DNA of 64,000 nucleotides from Marasmius tenuissimus. Lineage: Eukaryota; Basidiomycota; Agaricomycetes; Agaricales; Marasmiaceae. Each line of letters begins with the position of its first letter. Positions within the stretch are counted from its first letter, which is position 1. Location: positions 1-64,000 of the forward strand of contig JAQOTA010000062.1 in NCBI GenBank assembly GCA_029532415.1, given 5' to 3'. The translations under genes were made by a program, and so were the position numbers. Under the pieces are notes generated by a model. That model searched no databases. It was not told where the DNA came from and saw nothing but the letters and a program-made list of their open reading frames with translations. This document shows positions 45,000 through 55,392 of the stretch, in pieces.

Positions 45000-47089
45000 T
45001 CAACCACGGAAACCACCAGCCAACCACCGATTATCCGAGTAAAACCCAGTGAGCTTGAGAAGTTCAGGTACTAACTGTGAACTACCCCATGGGTTTCGTA
45101 CAGGGCCCATTCCAGGGATGAGAGTGGCACCCGCATCCTTCAATACATCAGTCACATCTCTAGCTTCGTCCTCGCTGAATGACTGACGTGCGAGTCAGAG
45201 ATCGTTCGCACTCGCCGGGATGGACGAACTCCGCCAACGTACCGTGAAAGCGGAAGGTATCTTTCGTTTGACCAAAAGTTCTATAGTTTCCTTCCAACTG
45301 TCATCTTGATATGTATTAGCGCCGCTGTTGAAGGCAACAGCGAGGTCGGGTTTCATGAATTTCGAATCTAGGTTTTCGACGTATTCGTGGTACAGCCTGG
45401 AATTGTAATGAGAAATCAGTAGTCTGACATCATCGTCCGAAACGCACATGGCGTGCAACTCGTGCGTTCTTTTCCTGTTTTGCCTCAGGCATCCCCTTGA
45501 GGTGCAAGTTAGTGCTCGAAGCGTCAGGAACCAAGGTTGATTGAAGGGTACGAAACTCGCAAGGATCCATATATTCTGGTTTCAAGGTATTTGGTCTGCG
45601 TAGCGCCTTGATGACATGTTTTATATCAGGACCAACAAAGACCAGCTACGAAAGATTTCAGAAGAGGAAATGGCCGAATGAAAGTAAACGCACGCGAAGG
45701 TGTTCGAGTTCCGGTAGACGATGGAGAATCTCGTCGAAAACGACCGCTGCTGGGACCTCCTTTTCGCTCGAGGCTCCAATAACCTGAAAAACCAAACAGT
45801 CAGAAGCCATCAGAAAGAAGTAAAGGGAACTAGAAACATGTATGGTCAGTTCTGGCTTCCTCGCCCATTCTTCATCGGCGTTCAAACGCTGCAACGCGTA
45901 CAAAATGGTCATCGGCATCGACAACCCCACAGAAATTGCTCTCAGTGAAGGTGGTAGAGACGCCTCTTCCGTTTCCTTGGACTGGGTCATCTCGTTGCCA
46001 AAATGCTCCTTCAAAAGCTCTGCATATTCATCCTCCCAATTCTTCCGCGCTTGCCCATCGCGTAGTGGTTCCCATTGTTGCTTAATCCTTGATGGATACC
46101 ATACCAACATTCCGCTTCCTTCAGTCATGGTGGCCATGAACGAGCTATCGATACGGATATCGTCCAAGAGTTGGCATTGCGTACGTCCACAATCGAAACC
46201 TCCTTCAGCAGGTAAGGTCGCGTGCATCGGTCGAGCCGACTTCCAGTGCTCTTCCGAGCAGTAAAAGACGGATTGACAAGTCGAACAAGGCTTCAGAGCG
46301 TGCTTCTTGGGCTCAGGAATGTTCTTGAAAAACATCAATGGTGCAGTGGGAGGAGGCACTTCCACGCCCGCTCTAATCATCCGGTCCGTTCGTCCGCTAT
46401 GTAAATAAAAGCTCGAGATTTTTTTCTGTGGGAAAGAGGGAAGAAGTTACGCACCATCCCAAGCACTTTGGCTGCCAGACTATCGTTCTCCCCTCAGAGA
46501 ACGTAGGCTCGCGTCCCAATGTCATCCTGAAGAACTTCATCTCCTCCAAAGCGTTTTCCCGGGCCAACCTGTTCAACACGGTGGTTTCGATCCATGACAT
46601 TTGTGTTGGGAGCATAATTTCTGGTGGTAAGTGGTCGATAGCGATTTGTTTCATTTCGTGGTCCTTCTCGAGAGCACGGAAGGCCTTGCATAGCTCTTTG
46701 TGGAATTTCCAGTCGTCCTACGCGAGGAAGGTCAAATTGGAACTTAGAACCATCCCATGAGTGAAGACGATAAGTACACGCCTTTTGGCAGTCTACGAAG
46801 ACATTGAACTATTTCCTATGAATAAAACAGCGGTATAGAGCTCACCTTGTCCACAATAAGCTACCGATGAACACTTGGGGCACTTGTAAAGGCGTCGCTT
46901 TTCCTGGTAGAGATCGAGTTCATCTTTGCAGCAGAAATGGCAGGCCTGGAGAAGATTTGCGAGTAAAGATGGAATGGGAGTACGTGGGTCTCCCATATCC
47001 GGATCAGAGGGTAAAGATGAACAAGAACTTGGAGATTTAGAGTTTGAAGGGTGAGAAGGGAAGAAGGGCGCGTTATTGTTAAATTGCAT
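45000..47089 (-). CDS. MSS51-like MYND zinc-finger protein (copy a)
   Basis: Most downstream of four tandem genes. Starts MQFNNNAPFFPSHPSN, a longer N terminus than its siblings. MYND finger: CHFCCKDELDL, YKCPKCSSVAYCGQ, DCQK, DDWKFHKELC, split by two introns. The second, MSS51-type cluster is KPCSTCQSVFYCSEEHWKSA. The MSS51 C-terminal domain has GLSMPMTILYALQRL, LTIHV then IGASSEKEV, ILHRLPELEHL, GPDIKH, KPDLAVAFNSGANTYQD and a last exon GPVRNPWGSSQLVPELL. Yeast Mss51 activates COX1 translation and assembly in mitochondria; agarics carry expanded MYND paralogs of unknown role, so only the family is claimed. The intron after CQK seems to need a GC donor (AAGGCGTGT). Its 3' end was partly copied into the F-box duplication. 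Confidence 0.82.
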
Positions 47090-47291
47090 GGTCGCGTAAT
47101 AAACGTGACGTACGCGTCAAGGGTCGCGCCTCCTCCTCACAAAAATTAGCGCTCGAGTTGCAGATATAGCTTGTAGCTCAGACTAAGTGCTTATACATGA
47201 CAACTGGGCTCGAACATTGTACATAAATCGCAAAATGATACCATAACGGAAACGGACGATATACTATGCATCGACCGAACCAAGAACCTAT

Positions 47292-49221
47292 CTAATCGCA
47301 AAACCCTCCGGCAAGACACCCGTTGTTCGCGTAGAAGCCCGTAACCTTGTTGGGTTCAGGCAATAGTTGTAAGCCGCCCCAAGGATTTCTCACTGGCCCT
47401 AGCACGAGGACCAAACTCGCTCCGGCAACGCGAAGCAACTGAGATTCCGCCTCTGCTTCGTCACGGTTTTGGGACTTATTCGTATGAGCGTCAGCCAATT
47501 CGTCAGAAGAAGAGAGATGAAACCCACAGTAAAGACAGTCGCGACTGCCTTCCTGACGAGGACCTCCATAGTCTCCGCCCATGAGGAGGCATAAGAGGAA
47601 GCTCCGGAATTAAACGCGACAGCGAGGTCCGGGTTAGTGTATCTCGCGCCTTGCTTTTCTATGTATTTGTGGTAAGACCTTGAAACAATAGTTGAAAACT
47701 GGCATGGCATATGCGTAAGAGACTCTCACATCGCGTGTACCTCAAACGTGCATTGCTTTTGGTCCTTGATACAGTTTCTAAGGAAAGTGGTGTTCAGCAT
47801 CGGTCAAGCACTCTCTGAGAAGATAACAGACGGGCAGGGAGGTGCGTGATCTCTGTGAGGATCAGCGTCTATTGCTTCTGGGCCTATCAAGGGAGTCCAA
47901 GATGGTAAGGTACGCAGAAATGGTGCTGAAGCAGGTCCTCTCACGTGCAAATCTTTGAGTTGAGGAAGTCGGTGAAGTATCTCTTCGAACCTCGGTGCAT
48001 GGAGAATTTCCATCTCGCGAGCTCCGAGGAGCTGGGCGCGAGGATATCAGTATGAGCGAACGAAAGAAAAAAAAAGGAGGAGCGAGCTAGTGAGCAACTC
48101 ACATGTATCGTGAGACTTTGCTTCCCGGTCCAGATTCCCAAGAACCGGCGTTCAGCTCGTGGACCATGCCGTGTAATAAACTCTTCCTTCCTTCCCAATG
48201 GCTTTAACTGTTGAAGAGCATATAGGATTGTCATTGGCATTGACAGCCCCTGCGTGGCACTCCTTAAGAATGATCCCGGCGGCACGGGACCAAGACTCGC
48301 CACAACCTCCTTCTGCAAAGAAGCATTGAACTCTTCCTCCCAGCACTTGTCACCCGTCTTCAGCGGCTCCCACTTCGAGAGATGACGTTCCGGTCGCCAC
48401 TGGGATACAAGAGAGACACCGTTGGGCTCGTGGGTATGAGAGTCGACCATGATGTTCGCGAAGAGGATGTCACCACAGATCTGGCGGTTGATCTGGCACT
48501 GGGAAAGGTTTCCTGGGACGTCCCAAACTGGCTCGTTGACATGTTTGTCGCGCACTATATCCCAATGTTCTTCGCAGCAGTAGAACGTGGCCTTGCACAC
48601 ATCGCATGGTTTGATGGCCTTTCCGTCTGCACCTTCGATCCGAATGAGACACTCTGTACGTGAACTCGAAGGGGATGAAAAATGTAAGGGAAGGAGACGA
48701 ATGGGAGAGCACACCATCCCATACAGCGAGGCTGCCACACAAGAATTTTTTGCTCTTCAAATGTGAGATTTCTCTTCATGTGGCTTTGAAGCAGCTTAAG
48801 CTCCGTCTGAAAATTCTGTTGGCAAGTCTCATTCACGGTCTGGACGTCGTCACTCGCTGTACGCGGAAGGCCACCCGTCAACTCTGCCTTGTCCCCCGCG
48901 TCCGATCCCAGGCTAGCGATAGCATTGCAGATCTGTTTGTGAGCCTTCCAGTCTGCCTGAGGCAATTGGAGGAAGATTAGCCAAACGACGTTTCCCTCAT
49001 GGCCCAGTAAAACGGCCAAGTACCTTTTGGCATTCTGCGATATCAATGTAAGTCTTCACAGGTCTTCAAAATACTGATTTAGAGGGGTTCTCACCCGCAT
49101 TGCAGTATGTCACTGCTCGACATCTTGAGCATTTCGAGAGCCTGTGATCCTTCGTTTCTGCTTCGAAGCATCTTCTGCAAGCTTGCATGCGATTAACGGT
49201 GAGAGGGACACTGAGTGTCAT
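47292..49221 (-). CDS. MSS51-like MYND zinc-finger protein (copy b)
   Basis: Starts MTLSVPLTVNRMQACRRCF, aligned with the starts of copies c and d. MYND: CRRCFEAETKD, SKCSRCRAVTYCNAG, ECQK, ADWKAHKQIC. Second cluster KPCDVCKATFYCCEEHW, then CQINRQICGDILFANIM, HLSKWEPLKTGDKCWEEEF, GLSMPMTILYALQQL, LTIH, EEILHRLPQLKDLH, NPDLAVAFNSGA and GPVRNPWGGLQLLPEPNKV. Two oddities relative to c and d: about 20 extra residues before SLTIH (RKEEFITRHGPRAERR), and no usable acceptor before IGPEAIDAD, so the intron after KDLH is apparently read through in frame. Otherwise open. Confidence 0.8.
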
Positions 49222-50263
49222 GGCGGGGTAGTTGGAATCAGTGCCCGTGCTCGTCGAGAGAGAAGAGCGGAAACGATAACTTCGGTCAACTTTGCGACTG
49301 TTATATGAGCCATGTGGCCGATTCGGCAACAGCAAAAAACCTGTTCAGTCAGTCCCAATACAACAGGTTTTAGTCAGTAAGATTGTCTGATACGCTATTG
49401 ACGGATGTCGACCTCTGTTGGTAGTCCCGTAACGTGGATACACTTATTTGAAGGATTGCTTTGGCGTAATTCACTCGTAAAAATACAACGGAAAGGGAGC
49501 TACGGGGAAATGACGACGGGAGCCCTGTCGTCTATGCGTATCATTCAGCATTATGGAACATGCGATTAGATTGAAGGAGTTGAAGGTTCCTTATCGTTGG
49601 ACCCTTGCCTCGACGACCGAGTTAAAATCCCCATGATAACCGGTTATACGAGGACGCAAACCCCGTTAAAACTAACACTACCAACTTCACACTTCCCCGA
49701 TCGTTCGTCGGTAGGAAGACTGGCTTTAAGAGACTACCTGAAACACATTAAACTCATGAAAACAACGTGATAATCAGAACTCGCCAGCCTTGTCAAACCT
49801 ACAGTACTTCTGAGGCTGTCGAGCTCCAGTGATTCGATACCAAAATTCGAGTCTTGAAGGGCCCCGAGGGAGAGGGAGAGGGAGAGTCGGCTCGGAGGTA
49901 TGGACAAGAGTTCGCAGTTAGGACCTGCTTTTGCTGAGAGGATTTGGCGGAACCGTATCTTCGAAGAACGGAGCAGAAAATGTGAGCCAGAGTAAAAGTC
50001 TTGAGCGCTGTGAAGATATGGGATCATCATGGCCGGAGTTGAAGTTGGTAAGTGGCGTGACTTCAGCGTGATCACCGTGGTCGCGGCGTGCCTACGCGAT
50101 CCGGTAGGCCGGCCCGGGAGTTGGGTCATGAATGAAGTATCTCCAGATCCTCGAGCTTCTCCATTGCATTGAACCGCTATACAAAAGACTACAATAGTCA
50201 CAGACGATACACTAAACCGAGAAAGGATTCATTGATCGAGCCAATAACCTTGCAGAAACCCTT
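49222..50263. other. spacer between MSS51-like copies b and c
   Basis: The part about 49.78-50.13 kb is homologous to 52.29-52.65 kb between copies c and d (shared aactcgccagcct, gtcgcgaccacggtgatcac-like and atgatgat blocks). The spacer was duplicated with the gene. Frames in it are not supported as coding. A short GGGAGA repeat lies near 49866-49887. Confidence 0.6.
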
Positions 50264-52151
50264 TCAATAAAACCCTCCAGCAAGCCATCCGTTGGTCGCG
50301 TAAAAGCCCGTAACCTTGTTGGGTTCAGGAATCAGCTTTAAGCTACCCCATGGGTTTCTCTTAGGCCCTAGCTCAGAAACCAGATTCGCCCCGGCAGCTC
50401 GAAGCAACTTGGACTCCGTCTCTGCCTCTTCACGATTGTAGGCCTTGGTATCAATACGTCGTGTGAGCGTCAAGTCGAGCCTTCACGAGAAATGGCTTGA
50501 AACTCACAGTAAAGATGGTCGCGACTTTCTTGGTAACGAGAAACTCCATAGTCTCCGCCCATGAGAGGACATCTTCGCAAGCCCCGGAGTTGAACACGAC
50601 AGCGAGGTCCGGATTGGTATACTTCGCGCCTTGCTTTTCCACGTATTTATGATAAGGCCTTGAATAGAGAGTTGAAGACAAGCATGGAATGAGCAGAAAA
50701 TCCTCACATTGCGTGGATCTCATATGTGCGTTGCTTCTGGTCTTTGACACAGTTTCTAACAAACATGGTGATCAGCATGCTAGGGTTGAGCGCTTTATAA
50801 GACAACGCACGGGCAGGGAGGTGCGTGATCAATCTGGGGGTCAGCGCGTGTCATCTCTGGGCCGATCATCACCAGCTAGAAAGGGAAAGGGTCAGGCAAA
50901 GGGAAACGCTACGGAGTAGTGGCAACTTCTCTCACGCGTAGGTTTTTGAGTTGAGGAAGACGATGAAGTATCTCTTCGAACATCAGTGCATGTATGACCT
51001 CTTTCTCGTGAGCTCCCAGAAGCTGGGCGGGAGGATATCAGTTTCCGGGAGGAGACAAGGAAGAGCGAACTGTTGAGCAACTCACGTGGATCGTAAGACT
51101 TGACTTCCTGTTCCAATCTAATGGTTTCAGCTGTTGAAGAGCATAGAAAATTGTCATCGGCATTGATAGTCCCTCCGTAGCATTCCTCAGAAACAATTGC
51201 GGTGGCATGGGTCCCAGACTCGGTACGACTTCCTTCTCCAAAGGATCACCAAACTCTTCCTCCCAACACTTGTCGCCCGTCTTCAAGGTTTCCCACTTCG
51301 AAAGATGGCGCTCCGGTCCCCACTGGAATACAGAAGGAATACCTTCGGGTTGATGCGCATGAGCGTCGGACATGATATTCGCGAAGAGGATGTCACTACG
51401 GATTTGGCGGTTGATCTGGCACTGAGAAAGATTTCCAGGGATGTCCTGAACAGGTTCGTTGACGTGTTTGTCGCGAACTACATCCCAATGCTCTTGGCAG
51501 CAGTAAAACGCGGTCTCGCAGACGTCGCACGGTTCAATGGTCTTCCCTTCTGCGCCCTCAATTCGAATGAGACGCTCCGTGCGCGAGCTAAAAAAGGAGA
51601 TGAGAAATGGCGAGGTAAGAGCATGATCAATAAGATCGCACCATCCCATGCAGCGAGGCTGCCACCCAAGCATGTTTCTCTCTTCATGAGTGAGATCCCT
51701 CTTCATATGACTTGTGAGCAGGCGGGCCTCCTTCAGCATATTCCGGTGGCATATCTTGTTCACAGTCTGAGAATCGTCACTCGCTGCATCAGGAAGGCCG
51801 TCCGTCAACTCTGCCTTGTCTTCCGCGTTCGATCCCAAGCTTTTGATAGCGTTACAGATATTCTTGTGGGCCTTCCAATCTGCCTGAGGTAGGAGAGAAA
51901 GGTGAGCCAAACGATTTATGACTTAAGACCCAGCACAACGACCAAGTACCTTCTGGCATTCTGCAAAATCAAATTTTCAGCCCTCATAGGTTCCAAAGTA
52001 CTGACTTAAAGAGGTTCTTACCCGCATTACAGTACGCCACTGCTCGACAACCTGAGCACTTTGAGAGTTTGTGATCCTTCGTCTCGTCTTTGAAACAAGT
52101 TTTGCAGGCCTGGAGGAGATTGCCAGTGAGAGGAGGGACCCTTCGTTCCAT
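50264..52151 (-). CDS. MSS51-like MYND zinc-finger protein (copy c)
   Basis: Starts MERRVPPLTGNLLQACKTCF. MYND: CKTCFKDETKD, SKCSGCRAVAYCNAG, ADWKAHKNIC. Then WQPRCMGWC, RTERLIRIEGAEGKTIEPC, CETAFYCCQEHWDVVRDKHV, CQINRQIRSDILFANIM, HLSKWETLKTGDKCWEEEF, GLSMPMTIFYALQQL, SLTIH, LLGAHEKEVIHALMFEEIL, IGPEMTRADPQIDHAPPC, NPDLAVVFNSGA and GPKRNPWGSLKLIPEPNKV, ending GGFY. No disruption was seen. Closest to copy b in the middle region and to copy d in its spacer. Tandem, same strand as its siblings. Confidence 0.85.
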
Positions 52152-52804
52152 GGGGAGTTAGTTGAGAGCGAATGTTCGTGTTCGTGGAGAGAGAAAAGAA
52201 GAGACACAATAACGTCTTGAACTTTTGAGGCTATGTTTCATGTGGGCCATGTGGCTGATTTGTAAGGAGGGAATTTACCGTCGAGCTCGCCAGCCTCGCA
52301 GGGCCTGCAACGCCTCTAGAGCTGTCGAATTTCGGTAATGTAGTACCAGAATTCGAGGCTACAAGGTTCAAAGTTCAAATTTACGCCTGACTGATGTCTG
52401 CATCGGCGCCCGCTTCTGCTGAGAGTATTTGCGACCTTGATCCAAATCATCGGGAAAGGAAGGAGTACTCTGAGCCAAAGCAGTAACCTTGAGCTTGAAC
52501 TACAGAATGTCGAGCCTTCTGAGGATGGAATCATCATGGTTGAAGTCAAAGTCAACTGGCGTGACTTCGACGTGATTACCGTGGTCGCGACGCGTCTCGT
52601 TTCACGCGACCCGGTAGTTCGGCCCGTCAGGGAATTGGCCTGCGGTGGGCAGATATGATTGGCGTGAGAGTACAACCCTGACTCTAATACAGTAGCCACC
52701 ACTTTAGTATACACAACTCTGTGAGATACAACAACAAACTTGATAGCAATCACAACGACAAGCGATAGCAAGAAATAAGGAAACGCGACGTCCAACGGCG
52801 GCAT
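52152..52804. other. spacer between MSS51-like copies c and d
   Basis: Homologous to the b-c spacer over about 350 bp. It holds the promoter of copy c and the 3' end of copy d. The long frame at 52316-52804 (-) is not supported as coding. Confidence 0.55.
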
Positions 52805-54699
52805 CTAGCAAAATCCTCCAACAAGCCAGCCATTAGTCGCGTAGAAGCCCGCGACTCTGTTGGGCTCCGGTATCAACTTCAAGCTACCCCAAGGGTTCTT
52901 CATCGGACCAAGCTTTGGAACGAGGTCCGCCCCCGCAGCTCGAAGCAATTTGGCTTCCGTTTCCGCTTCTTCACGGCTGTAGGCCTGAGCCGAACATCAC
53001 GAGCAATAAGCATCAAGTCAAAATGATACGGGAAAGTAACGAGAACGTACGGTGAAGACAGTTGTAACCTTTTTGGTAACGAGAACCTTTATGGTTTCCT
53101 CCCATGTTTTGGGAGTCTCGCTAGCTCCAGAGTTGAACGCGACAGCGAGGTCGGGTTTGGTGTACTTGGTGCCATGTCTCTTCACGTACTCGTGATAAGT
53201 CCTGTGTTCGAGAGTTGGGTTCGGAACGGAATGGTGTAGAGGAGAGGATTTCTTACATGCTGAAACGGTGGTGCTCGCCTTTCTTTTGCTCCTTGGCACA
53301 GATTCTAAGATAGCATGGGTCAGTTGCTCCGAACATCGAAAGTGGGGATTCCACGTACAGGCAGGGCGACGTGTCTGCTGGCTTGGGTACTTTTGGCAAC
53401 TCAGGACCGATCATGATCAGCTAGAGACGTCCAAAAGATAACTGCTCAATCTGTGCAGACGCGTGGAAAAGTCCTTGGCTCGTACCTGCAGATCTTTGAG
53501 TTGAGGAAGCCGGTGGAGGATTTCATCAAACATCCGAATGTAGCTGATCTCTTTCTCCTGGGCTCCAAGAAGCTGTAAGACAGGCGACTGAGTCAGAACC
53601 ATGTCAAAGTAGAGAAACTCTAGGAAGGTGACTCACATGTATCGTAAGGCTCCGCTTTTTAGTCCAATCGTTCGACGAGTTGAGTTTCTGCAGAGCATAA
53701 AGAATCGTCATTGGCATCGACAACCCTTCCGAAGCGCCCCTCATGAACGGTCCGAGAGTGATGGGGGCACCCGAACTTCCCGCACCAAACTCCTTCTCCA
53801 GAGGAGCCTCAAACTCTTCTTCCCAGCACTTGTCGCCCGTCTTCAACGGCTGCCAAGTCGAAAGATGGCGTTCTGGCGCCCACTGGAATATATAAGGATC
53901 ATTCTCGGGATCTCCGTCATGAGCTTCGGTCATCAAATGCGCAAAGACGATATCAGTGCGGAAGTGTTGGTTGATCTGACACTGGGAGAGATCGCCGTAG
54001 CCTTCGACGGCACTGGTGTGTTTATCGAGAACCGCGTCCCAGTGTTCTTGAGAGCAATAGAATGCGGTCTTGCACGCCGCACATGGTTTGAGGACTTTTC
54101 CTTCTGTACTGCCCTCGATGCGAATGAGGCGGTCTGTACGCGAGCTGCGACGTGTCTGAGTGGCACGAAAGAAATGAAAAGAAGTATTTCCTGAGACGCA
54201 CCATCCCATGCAACGAGGTTGCCACCAGACCATGTTTCGCTCGTCGAGCTTAAGAGCTCTTTTCATGGAACCGGTGAGAAGGGCCACTTCCGTCGTCATG
54301 GCCTTTTGGCAAAGGTCGTTCACGTCCTGAAGGTCCTCGCTGGCCGTTTCAGGGAGACTTGCAGTCAACTTCTTCATCGACGCATCCGATTCCATGGCCG
54401 CGAATGCGCTACAGATTGCTTTGTGGGCTTTCCAATCCGCCTGAGGGAAGAAATAAAGTCAGAGGAAACGCGTTGTTTTCGAGCCGAATGAAGTAATCAC
54501 CTTCTGGCATTCTACAAAAAGATGAAGGAGCTTCAGAAGACTTGAAAAAACATGGTTAACAGAGGTACTCACCCGCGTTACAGTACGCCACTCCCCGACA
54601 TCGCGAACATTTTAAGAGTTTTTGGTCGAACGTCTCGTGTCTGTGGCATTTTTTACATGCTTGGATGAGATTTACGGTGATTGGTGGGACCCTTTGCAT
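52805..54699 (-). CDS. MSS51-like MYND zinc-finger protein (copy d)
   Basis: First gene of the tandem array in transcription order. Starts MQRVPPITVNLIQACKKCH. MYND: CKKCHRHETFDQKLLKCSRC, GVAYCNAG, ADWKAHKAIC. Then WWQPRCMGWC, RTDRLIRIEGSTEGKVLKPC, CKTAFYCSQEHWDAVLDKHT, CQINQHFRTDIVFAHLM, HLSTWQPLKTGDKCWEEEFE, GLSMPMTILYALQKL, SLTIH, LLGAQEKEISYIRMFDEIL, IGPELPKVPKPAD, KPDLAVAFNSGASETPKTW, GPMKNPWGSLKLIPEPNRV and GGFC. About eight short introns at positions shared with b and c. Intact; probably closest to the ancestral structure. Confidence 0.86.
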
Positions 54700-55392
54700 G
54701 GTGGTAAAAGAAATCGCAGTGGTTGAGGAAGAGAAAGAAGAAAGAAGACCTCTGATTTGTAAGAGAGGGCCATCACAAGGTCATTACATACCATTCAGTG
54801 GCTCGTGCTCGCGGGTGTCCGAATTTATAGGCCCTGCCACTCGTCCAGGATTCAGGCCAAATCTGGTCGACGTTGGCTTTGGAATGTGGTGGCTCGAATC
54901 CAGGCCGGAAATCCATACAAGTGCACATCCGTCATCTACAAATGCATTTCGACGTTCGTACAATAGTTCGTACCAAGGTTTTGGTTTCCGTGAGAAGCAG
55001 TAGCAACAATAAACACAGAGGGAGGGAGAGACGTAAGAAGAAAGACAACGCCAGACAGAGGAAAAGGGAAGAAACAGAGGATATATATATAATCAAGTTA
55101 GAAGACGTGGACATGATTGGCGAGACGACCAAAAGAAGAACCGGGGGTCCCAGACGTCAGACGTATGAAAACTAGTATGCAAGGAGACCAGAATGCGAGT
55201 GATGTGGTGTATTGCTAAGAGGATGAGGGGTGACGTTTTGTGAAGGGCTGTAAAGTACGCGTGAGAACGGGAAGGCGAGGATTCTTGGCATTAAATGGCA
55301 GAATGAACAACAACACACACACATCATCCGCAAACCATAGTTCCGATGACCAACTGGACAGAGAAAGAGAGAGTCCAAAAAGGCAGCGACGC
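54700..55392. other. promoter of MSS51-like copy d / 3' region of CLA4
   Basis: AG-rich on the plus strand. An AT dinucleotide run (about 55080-55092) could serve as a TATA-like element for copy d but lies 380 bp upstream of its ATG. No gene was recognised. Confidence 0.45.

Noticed and set aside
49734..50201. 156-codon minus frame between MSS51-like copies, with a partner at 52316-52804
   Set aside because: The similarity is at DNA level with indels that do not respect codons; it is better explained as duplicated spacer than as a gene pair.
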